From the NCBI GenBank assembly GCA_020860565.1, contig JAJBUA010000033.1, positions 1 to 64,000 of the forward strand: a stretch of DNA of 64,000 nt, given 5' to 3'. Source of the DNA: Clostridiales bacterium (GTDB lineage: Bacteria > Bacillota > Clostridia > Lachnospirales > Lachnospiraceae). The stretch's first letter is position 1. Every line of letters begins with the position of its first letter. The notes under the pieces are model-generated. The model did no database searches. It was not told the origin of the DNA and worked only from the letters and a program-made list of their open reading frames with translations. Of this stretch, positions 18,751 through 27,680 are shown piece by piece. Made by a program: the position numbers and the translations under genes.

Positions 18751-19827
18751 CTACAGAATATAAACCCCCGCCGGATCGAAGTCCAGATATGCTTTCTCTC
18801 CAGTCTCGTAAACGCGGCGGTTGACCGGATGATAGTCGGTGATCTGCACTTCCATATCGCCGATGCTCATCTGATAATACTGATAAGCGCCCATGAAGGT
18901 GGACAAGGTGACGGTGCCCTGGATCACGCCCTGATCGGCGAGTTTGGCGGCCTCCGGACGGATGACCAGGGATGCTGTGTCACCGGTTTTCGCGCCGACG
19001 TAATTAGCTACCTCGATCTCCTCCCCGGCCACGCGGATCCTTGCCGTATCGCCGGAAGTGTTTACCACCTGACAGTCGAGAAAGTTTGCCTCGCCGATAA
19101 AATCCGCCACAAATTTGGAATGTGGATGGTAATAGATCTCCCGCGGTGTTCCGATCTGCTCGACCTTGCCGCGGCTCATGATGATGATCTTATCAGATAT
19201 GCTCATCGCCTCAGACTGGTCGTGGGTCACGTAGATTGCGGTGATGCCGACTTTCTGCTGGATCTTGCGGATCTCGGTCCGCATCGTTACGCGCAGCTTT
19301 GCGTCCAGATTGCTCAATGGCTCGTCAAAAAGCAGCACGCCCGGCTCCAACACCAGAGCCCGCGCCAGTGCCACACGCTGCTGCTGGCCGCCGGAAAGCT
19401 GGTTGGTCATACGGGATTCCATTCCTTCCATCTCCACCAGTTTCAGAATATCCAGAACCTTTTCCCGGATCTCATCTTTTGGCAGCTTGCGGATCTTCAG
19501 ACCATAAGCCACGTTATCAAATACGTTGTAATGCGGCAGCAGCGCATAGCTCTGAAATACCATCGCCGTATCGCGCTTGTTAGGCGTCAGGCTGTTGATC
19601 GCCTCGTCGTCCATGTATACCTCGCCCTCGTCCGGGCTCTCAAATCCCGCGATCATACGCAGGATCGTCGTCTTGCCGCAGCCGGAAGGCCCCAGCAGCG
19701 TCACAAAAGTACCCGGCTCAATATCCAGGTTTGCGTCCTGAACCGCGTAGAACTCCTTTCCGGTCTTGGGGTCATTGTAAATTTTTGAAATATGCTCCAG
19801 GCGCACGCCTTTTTTCTTCTTCTCCAT
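18751..19827 (-). CDS. ABC transporter ATP-binding protein (FbpC/PotA-like)
   Basis: Walker A GPSGCGKTT, signature LSGGQQQRVALARAL, TOBE-like C-terminus. Confidence 0.95.
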   Translation of the reverse strand: MEKKKKGVRLEHISKIYNDPKTGKEFYAVQDANLDIEPGTFVTLLGPSGCGKTTILRMIAGFESPDEGEVYMDDEAINSLTPNKRDTAMVFQSYALLPHYNVFDNVAYGLKIRKLPKDEIREKVLDILKLVEMEGMESRMTNQLSGGQQQRVALARALVLEPGVLLFDEPLSNLDAKLRVTMRTEIRKIQQKVGITAIYVTHDQSEAMSISDKIIIMSRGKVEQIGTPREIYYHPHSKFVADFIGEANFLDCQVVNTSGDTARIRVAGEEIEVANYVGAKTGDTASLVIRPEAAKLADQGVIQGTVTLSTFMGAYQYYQMSIGDMEVQITDYHPVNRRVYETGEKAYLDFDPAGVYIL

Positions 19828-19831
19828 CTGA

Positions 19832-21541
19832 TCAGTCCTCCTCTTTGATCTTGCGGCTCACACCGAAAAATTTAATCAGCGTATTCATCACCAGCACCGC
19901 GCCGTAGGTAATCGCAATCAGTACCGTGGCGTAGGCACAGGCGACGCCATAGTTGCCCTTCTCTGCCTGTTCATTGATCTGGCAGGTAATCAGCAGGAAA
20001 TCCGGCGTCACCAGCAGAATGATGGCTGAGATTGCCGTAATGCTGCGGACAAAAGCGGTAACCAGTCCGCTGAAGAACGAATCCTTGATCAGCGGCAGCG
20101 TCACAGTCATAAAGACATAGGCAGAATTGGCACCCATGTCATACGCCGACTCTTCGATCGACTTATCGATCTGGCGCAATGCCGAGATGCCGCTTCGTGT
20201 CCCCGTCGGCAGACTTCGCACGATAAATACAATGATCAGAATCAGGCTGGTCCCATAGAGACCGCTCATCAGACCGGTGCGGAACAGACCATTTGCATAG
20301 CCGCGGATATAACCGATACCAAGTACCGTACCGGGTACCGCCATCGCCAGCATGGATACAAACTCGATGAAACCTTTCAGCTTAAATGTCTTCTTGACCA
20401 CGAGGTAAGAAATAACCATCGAAAGGAATGCAGTCAGCGGCGACGCAATCAGAGAAAGCACAAAGGAGTCTTTAAATGCCTTCAGACCGCTCGTCTTGAG
20501 CATATACTGGAACCATTTCAGGCTCAGGCTGTAATCCCGTCCCCACAGGGTAAACAATGCTCCAAAGGGCACCATGATATAAAGAAGAAGGACAAAAGCA
20601 GCCACCAGACCGCAGAAAATGGTCAGCGGAACCGTCACGCTGGCATCCTCGATCAGCATCCGCTGGCGGGAAGCCTTACCGGTCAGAGTCGCTGCCGTCT
20701 TCTTTTCCAGGTAATATTTCTGGATCAGGAACAGCACCACCGTCAGGGACAGCAGGACAACCGACATCGCAGCTGCGCCCGTCGAGTCATAGGCTCCCGT
20801 CACCTGCAGATAGATCGTTGTTGCCAGTGTGTCATAAGAACCTCCGATCAGCATCGGATTGGCGAAATCCGCGACCGACTCGATAAACGTCACCAGAAAC
20901 GCGTTTCCCAGGCCCGGAAGCAGCAGGGGGAAGGTTACGCTCGTAAATACCTTCCAGCGGGTCGCCCCCATATCGCGGGTCGCTTCCTCCAGAGAAGGAT
21001 CGATGTTCTTTAACAGTCCCTTTAACATCAGATAGCAGACCGGAAAGAAGGTCATCGTCTGCACAATCGCGATGCCCTTTAACCCATATACATTGGAATC
21101 ATAAATATGCAGCAGCGACCGCGTGATCAGTCCGCTGCGGCCAAATAACATAATCATCGACAGGGAAAGTACAAACGGAGGCGAAACCACCGGAAGCATC
21201 GAAACCAGAGCAAACAGCTTTTCCAGAAGCTTCGTCTTCAGCTTCACATATACCTCCACATACGCGAAAAGCAGTCCGATCGCCGTCGACGCAAAGCCAA
21301 CAATAAGCCCCAGCACAAGCGTATTTTTAAATGCCTGCCGGAAGCGTTCCATGCTCAGGACCCGCTTAAATACATCCGCTGTGATCCTTCCCTCTGAGTA
21401 TACGCTGTCGATCAGCAGCATCAGCAGCGGATATAAAATAAAAAGTGATAAAAAGACCAGCAGAACCACAATCATGCTGATCAATATCGGATCAGAAAAA
21501 AATTTTTTGCGCTCAAGTTCCGCGCTCTGTCGTCTGGACAA
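19832..21541 (-). CDS. ABC transporter permease (FbpB-like, fused double permease)
   Basis: Two permease modules (EEATRDMGATRWKVFTSVTFPLLLPG; EESAYDMGANSAYVFMTVTLPLI); TTG start after AAGGGGG preferred over the ATG at 21613 inside hairpin E2. Confidence 0.85.
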   Translation of the reverse strand: MSRRQSAELERKKFFSDPILISMIVVLLVFLSLFILYPLLMLLIDSVYSEGRITADVFKRVLSMERFRQAFKNTLVLGLIVGFASTAIGLLFAYVEVYVKLKTKLLEKLFALVSMLPVVSPPFVLSLSMIMLFGRSGLITRSLLHIYDSNVYGLKGIAIVQTMTFFPVCYLMLKGLLKNIDPSLEEATRDMGATRWKVFTSVTFPLLLPGLGNAFLVTFIESVADFANPMLIGGSYDTLATTIYLQVTGAYDSTGAAAMSVVLLSLTVVLFLIQKYYLEKKTAATLTGKASRQRMLIEDASVTVPLTIFCGLVAAFVLLLYIMVPFGALFTLWGRDYSLSLKWFQYMLKTSGLKAFKDSFVLSLIASPLTAFLSMVISYLVVKKTFKLKGFIEFVSMLAMAVPGTVLGIGYIRGYANGLFRTGLMSGLYGTSLILIIVFIVRSLPTGTRSGISALRQIDKSIEESAYDMGANSAYVFMTVTLPLIKDSFFSGLVTAFVRSITAISAIILLVTPDFLLITCQINEQAEKGNYGVACAYATVLIAITYGAVLVMNTLIKFFGVSRKIKEED

Positions 21542-21587
21542 GGTCAGTCCCCCTTCCTCTTTCGGAATGTTTTGGAAGTCTGTAATC

Positions 21588-21671
21588 GAGTAGGAGGCAG
21601 CTTTTTGCCTCATACTCGTCTGCGCGAGCCGGGTGCGGCGTTAGCCGCAAAATACCTTGCTTGGCTCTGCG
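21588..21671. repeat. Structured palindromic element E2
   Basis: Hairpin CGAGTAGGAGGCA/TGCCTCATACTCG, then TGCGC-GAGCC...GGCTC-T-GCGCA enclosing GCGGC-GTTA-GCCGC-AAAATACC; same layout as 10957-11031. Confidence 0.55.
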
Positions 21672-21684
21672 CATATAAAAGGAA

Positions 21685-21705
21685 TGCCGCGCAACGCGCG
21701 GCATA
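21685..21705. other. Perfect GC-rich hairpin downstream of substrate-binding protein gene
   Basis: ATGCCGCGC-AAC-GCGCGGCAT. Confidence 0.65.
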
Positions 21706-21730
21706 CTCCTCTCATTATCTCCAATACAGA

Positions 21731-22945
21731 TTACTCGGTCAGGAATCTGCCGGAATCCGCGCTGTCAGCAGAGCTTCCCAGTGCCTCAAAGAAGTCTTCA
21801 ACATACTGTGCGCTGTTTGCTTTGGCATCCTCGAAATCATAATCAATCGTCAGGCTCAGATCCAGACCAAACTCCTCCGCCTCTTCCGGCTGGGTCGCGT
21901 TCGTGATTACCAGGAACTGATAAGAACCGTTGTCTTTTGCCAGGTCAACACAATCCGGAGACAGTGCATACTCGATCCACAGCTTCGCTGCGTTCGGATG
22001 AGCACATCCCTTGAAGATCGCGGTTGCGCCGATCTCAGCAGAGGTTCCCTCGCTCGGAACGATCAGGCCGATGTTGTCATAGCCCTGCAGGATCTGGTAG
22101 ATACCGTCATGCAGGAAGCCGATGCCGATTACACATTCGCCCGGGCCTACCATCTTGGACGGGCCGGAACCGGACTTGGTATACTGGATTACATTCTGAT
22201 CCAGAGCCTTGAAATATTCCATCGCCTCGTCATGGCCCTTCATCTGCACCATCGTGTTAATAACCAGCTTTGCCGTACCTGCGGTATTCGGATTGGACAG
22301 CATAATCAGGCCCTTATACTCTTCTTTAATCAGGTCATCCCAGGACTGCGGAGCTTCCAGACCCAGACGCTCCAGTTCTTCATTGTTTACCATGAAGCCA
22401 AGAATACCACTGTAAATGCCGTACCATTTGTTTTCCGGATCCTTATACTGGTCACCCATCAGGTTCACCGCATTCATCGCATCATAAGCTTCCAGAAGGT
22501 CATCCGCCACCGCTTCGTTGTAAGGATCGGTCGTTCCGCCAAACCAGACGTCGCCGGACGGATTGCCCGCTTCTTCCTTCACTTTCGTATAAACCTCAGA
22601 AGTAGAAAGTCTCTGATACTTTACGGTAATGCCATACAGCTTTTCAAAATTCTGACAAGCCGCCGCCAGATATTCTTCCTCGCAGGAACCGTATACGGTC
22701 AGTTCACCCTCTGCCTTAGCCGCTTCGATCCGCGCATCCATGTCGCCGGAAGCTGCTTCCGCTTCGGTCTCTGCCTCTGCCGCCGCTTCGGTTTCTGCCG
22801 CCTCAGTCTCGGCTGCCTCGGTTTCTGCTTCTGCAGCAGCCTCAGTTGCCGCTGCCGTGGTGCTGGATGTACTTGAACTGCTTCCGCAGGCCGTCAGACC
22901 CAGAACCATCGAACAGGCCAGTAAAAGTGCCATTTTTTTCTTCAT
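21731..22945 (-). CDS. ABC transporter substrate-binding lipoprotein (Fe3+/sugar-phosphate type)
   Basis: Lipobox GLTACG, Ala/Glu/Thr-rich linker, EGELTVYGSCEEEYLAAACQNFEKLYGITVKYQRLSTSEVYTKVKEEAGNPSGDVWFGG. Confidence 0.92.
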   Translation of the reverse strand: MKKKMALLLACSMVLGLTACGSSSSTSSTTAAATEAAAEAETEAAETEAAETEAAAEAETEAEAASGDMDARIEAAKAEGELTVYGSCEEEYLAAACQNFEKLYGITVKYQRLSTSEVYTKVKEEAGNPSGDVWFGGTTDPYNEAVADDLLEAYDAMNAVNLMGDQYKDPENKWYGIYSGILGFMVNNEELERLGLEAPQSWDDLIKEEYKGLIMLSNPNTAGTAKLVINTMVQMKGHDEAMEYFKALDQNVIQYTKSGSGPSKMVGPGECVIGIGFLHDGIYQILQGYDNIGLIVPSEGTSAEIGATAIFKGCAHPNAAKLWIEYALSPDCVDLAKDNGSYQFLVITNATQPEEAEEFGLDLSLTIDYDFEDAKANSAQYVEDFFEALGSSADSADSGRFLTE

Positions 22946-23165
22946 AAATAAATGTTCCTCCTTTTTTCCAGATGTTATCTATTTTACCACAAACAGGAGG
23001 AAATTCCTACTATAATTTTACCTATATTTTACAAATACCCGCCTTATCAGCCATTCGAAGACATTTTCTTTTCATCAGATTTTACCTAACTATTACAGAA
23101 CCCTGCTAACAACAATCTCTGGCGCATGGTATAATAAAATTATACAGCAAAGCTTCGAATATGAG

Positions 23166-24920
23166 GTGTGTTACGTGAAAAAATCTGCAGTTTTTAATAA
23201 AAAGACCATTTCAGGCCGCCTTCTCATCTGTTTTCTGACCAGCACCCTGATCCCGACCATTCTCATTACCGCCATCCTGTGCGCCCAGTTCAGCTATCGT
23301 TTTCAGTGTACTGCTTCTGACCAGATGCAGGTTTCTCTGAGCCTGATTACCGATTCTATCACCAGCTGTTGCAACGAAATTGATGTGATCACGAACTCCC
23401 CTTATTATCATTCTTATTTTTTCTCAAGGAAACCTCTGGATCCGGATTCTCCTCAGTATCTGACGGATCTTCTGTCTTTTCAGGACGAAATGCAGAATCT
23501 GCTGAACCTCACGACCAGTTCCCGTTCGGATATTACCGACCTGATTATCTGGTCCGATGGCCGACTGCTTTACAGCAGACCTCTTTTTCATGAATTGTGG
23601 TTTAATACCGATAAACTTTCCGTCACCGAACAACCCTGGTACATCCACGCTCAGGAGGAAAACGGAAAAACAGTCTTCACTCCCCTGCTTTCTCCTTCAG
23701 ATACAGAGCCTTCCTCTGAGATCGATCTGTCATCCTTTTTTGTTACACGTAAAATACATAACCGGAAGCAGCCGCAACAGGATAACCTGATTATGTTAAA
23801 TCTGACCTCGCGTCATTTTGATTCACGATTAAAAGGTTTATCTCTCATGTATGATTCCTTCGTTGTAATCACCAATGAAAAGCAAGAGGCGATTTATTCC
23901 AGTAAAAATCTGACCCGCGGCACCTTGTCCCTGATTCAGAATGAAAGCCGCTTTTCTGATCATTCCGGTCACTGGATCAACCTTTCCTCAGATCTGGACA
24001 ACTTTCCTCTGACCATCCATCTGATTTATTCTCTGGATGATCTGATCCGTCATATTTTTTTCCTGATTCTGACTGCCGCCATCATTTATCTTCTGGGTCT
24101 TTCCACAGCTTTTTTGCTGTATCGATACTATAATCAATGGATCTATCATTCCGCCCAGACGCTTCGCAGCACTCTGCTTCAGCTTGAAAACGGAGATCTG
24201 TCTGTCCACTGTCCCAGGGTCGATGTCAATGAGTTCAACGATATCGGCAATTCAGTCAACCGCATGACTGACCGGTTAAATGAACAAATCAAAAAAGAAT
24301 ACCTGATGACCATTCAGCAGAAATCGATCGAACTGCATGCTCTGCAGTCCCAGATACAGCCCCACTTTCTAATCAATACCATCACCTGTCTGATTGCTCT
24401 GAATCAGATAGGGGAAAAAGAAACTCTTAATTCCGCATGTTACAGCCTGGCTCATATGATGCGTTATATTTTAAATAAAAAGAATTATGTGACAATTGAG
24501 CAGGAGCTAAGCTTCCTTGATGATTATCTGAAGCTGCAAAAGCTCCGTTTCGGAGCGCGTCTCAGCTATCAGATCGACTGTCCGTCCGAATGCCGTCTCC
24601 TGGCAATCCCGCATCTGCTGCTGCAGCCTCTGACAGAAAATGCCCTGATTCACGGAATTGAGCCCTGTGAGCATCCCTGTTTCTGCCGCATCCGTATCAT
24701 GCAACAGGAAGATTTCCTCGTTTTATCTGTTGAAGACAACGGTGTCGGTTTTCACCCGGACGAAAAAAAGACCGGAAATTCCGTCGGACTTCATTACGTA
24801 ACCGAGCGGCTGAAGCTCTGGTCCGACCGGACTTCTCTCACGATATGCTGTGAGGAAATCACCTGCATACAAATCAAAATCCCATGGGAGGTAGCCTGCA
24901 ATGAATCTGCTGATTGTTGA
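23166..24920 (+). CDS. YesM-type sensor histidine kinase
   Basis: LHALQSQIQPHFLINTI, ENALIHGIEP, VEDNGVGF. Confidence 0.93.
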   Translation: MCYVKKSAVFNKKTISGRLLICFLTSTLIPTILITAILCAQFSYRFQCTASDQMQVSLSLITDSITSCCNEIDVITNSPYYHSYFFSRKPLDPDSPQYLTDLLSFQDEMQNLLNLTTSSRSDITDLIIWSDGRLLYSRPLFHELWFNTDKLSVTEQPWYIHAQEENGKTVFTPLLSPSDTEPSSEIDLSSFFVTRKIHNRKQPQQDNLIMLNLTSRHFDSRLKGLSLMYDSFVVITNEKQEAIYSSKNLTRGTLSLIQNESRFSDHSGHWINLSSDLDNFPLTIHLIYSLDDLIRHIFFLILTAAIIYLLGLSTAFLLYRYYNQWIYHSAQTLRSTLLQLENGDLSVHCPRVDVNEFNDIGNSVNRMTDRLNEQIKKEYLMTIQQKSIELHALQSQIQPHFLINTITCLIALNQIGEKETLNSACYSLAHMMRYILNKKNYVTIEQELSFLDDYLKLQKLRFGARLSYQIDCPSECRLLAIPHLLLQPLTENALIHGIEPCEHPCFCRIRIMQQEDFLVLSVEDNGVGFHPDEKKTGNSVGLHYVTERLKLWSDRTSLTICCEEITCIQIKIPWEVACNESADC

Positions 24921-25887
24921 CGATGAAACACTGATTCACGTATCCGTCGAGTATTGTCTGAAAGAGCTGCACGCCGATGACATCACAATCTTCCATGCCT
25001 ATAACGGTGCCGATATGTTAGAAACCATGACGACTGCCTTCTTTGACATTGTCCTGGTCGATATCCGTATGCCCGGGCTGAACGGCCTGGAAGCAATCCG
25101 TCAAGCCAAACAGCTCTACCACGACACTGCTTATTATATCATGACGGGTTTCAGCGAATTTGAATATGCCCGTGAAGCGGTTCACTTAAATGTAGCCGAA
25201 TATCTGCTCAAACCGCTGGAAACAGAGGCTCTGAAACAGATCATTTCCCGGGCAAGAGAAAAAGTGCTTCTCGCCCGAAGCCATATTCGGGATTGCCTGC
25301 AGAACTGGCTCACCGCAGCTATCCATAACCACAACATTGCCGCTTTATTTCCGGAAAAATATTTTATCTCGGCAATTTTACTGACCTGTGATACTCTCCA
25401 GCCAGATGCCGCTCTCCGACAGCCGCATTTCACGGAAACCTGCCCGGACTCTGTCCTCTCCTTTCCCTGTAAGGAGGGTCTTCTTTTCCTGCTCTATTCC
25501 CAGAATCCGAATGACATTTATACGATCCTTGGACAGTTCTCTCAGGAAATCCTGCCCCCGTCCTGCACTGCTTTTCTCTCCTCGGTCTGCCATGAACCGG
25601 ATCAACTTGCCGGGCAAATCCAATCCCTTCTCCGGCTTTCACCCCTTCGCGTCCTCCACGGCATCAGCAAACGATATCATTATGCTCTTTTTCCCGAACC
25701 GGACAGTGAGGAACTGCTTTTTTCCGGATTATGGATCGATCTGAGGGATTCTTTATTCCAGCGACAGCCGGAAGAATATCAGTCGCTGTACCCCCGCATT
25801 TTGCAACAGCTGAAAGAAAAACCGCTGACCGGTTCACAGATGGATCACTTATCTCGCTTTATATCGTCGCTAACCGGACGTGTTTAG
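24901..25887 (+). CDS. Response regulator receiver domain protein (YesN-type), ends at an in-frame TAG
   Basis: MNLLIVDDETLIHVSVEYCL...VLVDIRMPGLNGLEAI...YLLKPLETEAL; frame continues into 25894-26307. Confidence 0.9.
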   Translation: MNLLIVDDETLIHVSVEYCLKELHADDITIFHAYNGADMLETMTTAFFDIVLVDIRMPGLNGLEAIRQAKQLYHDTAYYIMTGFSEFEYAREAVHLNVAEYLLKPLETEALKQIISRAREKVLLARSHIRDCLQNWLTAAIHNHNIAALFPEKYFISAILLTCDTLQPDAALRQPHFTETCPDSVLSFPCKEGLLFLLYSQNPNDIYTILGQFSQEILPPSCTAFLSSVCHEPDQLAGQIQSLLRLSPLRVLHGISKRYHYALFPEPDSEELLFSGLWIDLRDSLFQRQPEEYQSLYPRILQQLKEKPLTGSQMDHLSRFISSLTGRV

Positions 25888-25893
25888 TCTGAC

Positions 25894-26307
25894 TTGCAAT
25901 CTGCCCTTTCCCTGCCCGTCGGGCTGGAGCGATGTCTGGAGGAAATCCGTATCTCGGTTTTCCCTCAAGATCCGGTTCCTGATAAAATGGAACAGATTCT
26001 TTGTTACATCCGGGAACATTTTTCTCAGGACATCTCTCTGACCGAAATTGCAGATCGATACGATCTCACCCCCAATCATCTGGGAACACAGCTCAAGCTG
26101 CGCCTCGGGATGCGCTTTACGGATTATCTCACAGAGTTACGCATCGCCCGCGCAAAGGAACTGCTTGCCGACTCATCCCTTCCCATCAAAGAAATCACCC
26201 TGCAGGTCGGCTACTACAGCCAGAGCTATTTTACGAGAATTTTCTCTCAGAAAACCGGCTCAACACCTGCCGAATTCCGTCAAAATAACAGCCCCATCAG
26301 TCATTAG
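25894..26307 (+). CDS. AraC-type DNA-binding domain, in frame with the preceding response regulator
   Basis: DISLTEIADRYDLTPNHLGTQLKLRLGMRFTDYLTELRIARAKELLADSSLPIKEITLQVGYYSQSYFTRIFSQKTGSTPAEFR; TTG start or readthrough of the TAG at 25885-25887. Confidence 0.8.
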   Translation: MQSALSLPVGLERCLEEIRISVFPQDPVPDKMEQILCYIREHFSQDISLTEIADRYDLTPNHLGTQLKLRLGMRFTDYLTELRIARAKELLADSSLPIKEITLQVGYYSQSYFTRIFSQKTGSTPAEFRQNNSPISH

Positions 26308-26321
26308 CTGTCCGGGGCTGT
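26288..26321 (+). terminator. Hairpin between convergent genes
   Basis: ACAGCCCC...GGGGCTGT. Confidence 0.5.
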
Positions 26322-26357
26322 CCTTTGTATGCGCAGGAGAAACTCTCCCTGTCCTAT

Positions 26358-27644
26358 TTACTGATAAAAGGCTCCTGCTTCCTGGTACATGTTTTCCACC
26401 GCGTCTTCCGCACTCATACCGCCAATGATACATTCCTGAACATATTTTCCGATCACATTGTCCTTGATCTCTGTATACGCCTCATCAAACGGCATATCTA
26501 CAAAGTACTCCAGCTGACCGACTGCTACGTCCAGATAAGGATATTGAGCCAGCATTTCCTGATAAATATCGGAATTCAGAGCCGCATCGCTGGTAGGAAG
26601 ATAGCCGGTACCTGCCGCATACTTGCCCGCGACGTCACCGCTACACATATATTTCATAAATTTCCATGCGGCTTCTGCCTTTTCCTCACTCATTCCCTCA
26701 AAGGCAACCAGATTGGAGCCGCCCGGAATCGCCGCATAGGTAACATCCTTGGGAATATAGGCAACGCCCACCTCAAACTCACTGTTGTCTGCCAGACTGC
26801 GGTACTGAGCGGAGCTCTGCATCGTGATTCCGCACTTTCCTGCCATAAAAGCATTTCTCAAAGCGGAATTGGAAGCGTAATCCTCGCCCTCCGGAATATA
26901 CAGAGAACCCTCCTCCTGCATATCCAGCCACAGCTGCAGAGGTTTGGTGCCAGCTTCTCCGTAAAAACCGATATTATTTCCTTCGTCATTGTAGACCTGC
27001 CCACCGGCGGTCAGCATCAATGCCAGATAATACCAGGAATCACCTAACGGTGCGCCAAAACCGATCATATCGTCTGTTGTCAGACTCCTTGTCGCTTCTC
27101 TCAGATCCTCCCATGTCTCCGGCGCTTCTTCGATCCCGGCTTCTTTCAGAGCGTCTGCGTTATAATACATAACCGGCACACTTCTGCCGTTTGGCAGACT
27201 TACCAGCTGACCCTCATAATAGGAAAAGTCCATCACACCCGGATACATACTGTCCAGATCAAAGTCCGGATCATTCTCTGCGTAAGGAAGCATATCCATC
27301 AAAAGTCCCTGAGAGGCGTACATCCCAACCCTCGTAATCTCAATCTGAACAACCTCCGGCGCATTTCCGCCGGATACTGCCGCCTGCAATTTAGTCCCGG
27401 CCGTCGTGTAATCTCCCTGATAAATCGCGTCGACCTGTACCTCATCCTGAGAAGCATTAAACTCATCCACAATCTCCTGAATCAGTTCTCCCGTGGAGCT
27501 TCCCATGGAATGCCAGAATTCAATCTTGACCGGTTCGCTGTTCCCCGATGTCTCCGCTGCTGTTTCCTTTGTCGGCTCTGTTGACTGCGAACATCCTGTC
27601 ATCAGGAGTACTGCAGCCGCCAATAAAATTTTTTCTGTTTTCAT
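26358..27644 (-). CDS. ABC transporter substrate-binding lipoprotein, family 1 (UgpB-like)
   Basis: Lipobox MTGCS; KIEFWHSMGSSTGELIQEIVDEFNASQDEVQVDAIYQGDY. Confidence 0.92.
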   Translation of the reverse strand: MKTEKILLAAAVLLMTGCSQSTEPTKETAAETSGNSEPVKIEFWHSMGSSTGELIQEIVDEFNASQDEVQVDAIYQGDYTTAGTKLQAAVSGGNAPEVVQIEITRVGMYASQGLLMDMLPYAENDPDFDLDSMYPGVMDFSYYEGQLVSLPNGRSVPVMYYNADALKEAGIEEAPETWEDLREATRSLTTDDMIGFGAPLGDSWYYLALMLTAGGQVYNDEGNNIGFYGEAGTKPLQLWLDMQEEGSLYIPEGEDYASNSALRNAFMAGKCGITMQSSAQYRSLADNSEFEVGVAYIPKDVTYAAIPGGSNLVAFEGMSEEKAEAAWKFMKYMCSGDVAGKYAAGTGYLPTSDAALNSDIYQEMLAQYPYLDVAVGQLEYFVDMPFDEAYTEIKDNVIGKYVQECIIGGMSAEDAVENMYQEAGAFYQ

Positions 27645-27680
27645 TTTGATTTTGTCTTCCTTTCATACCCTTTTTCTGAA

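Noticed and set aside
18829-19788. 319-aa plus-strand ORF
   Set aside because: Antisense to a well-supported ABC ATPase gene
21572-22876. 434-aa plus-strand ORF
   Set aside because: Antisense to a clear ABC substrate-binding protein gene; composition typical of a complementary-frame artefact, no recognisable domain
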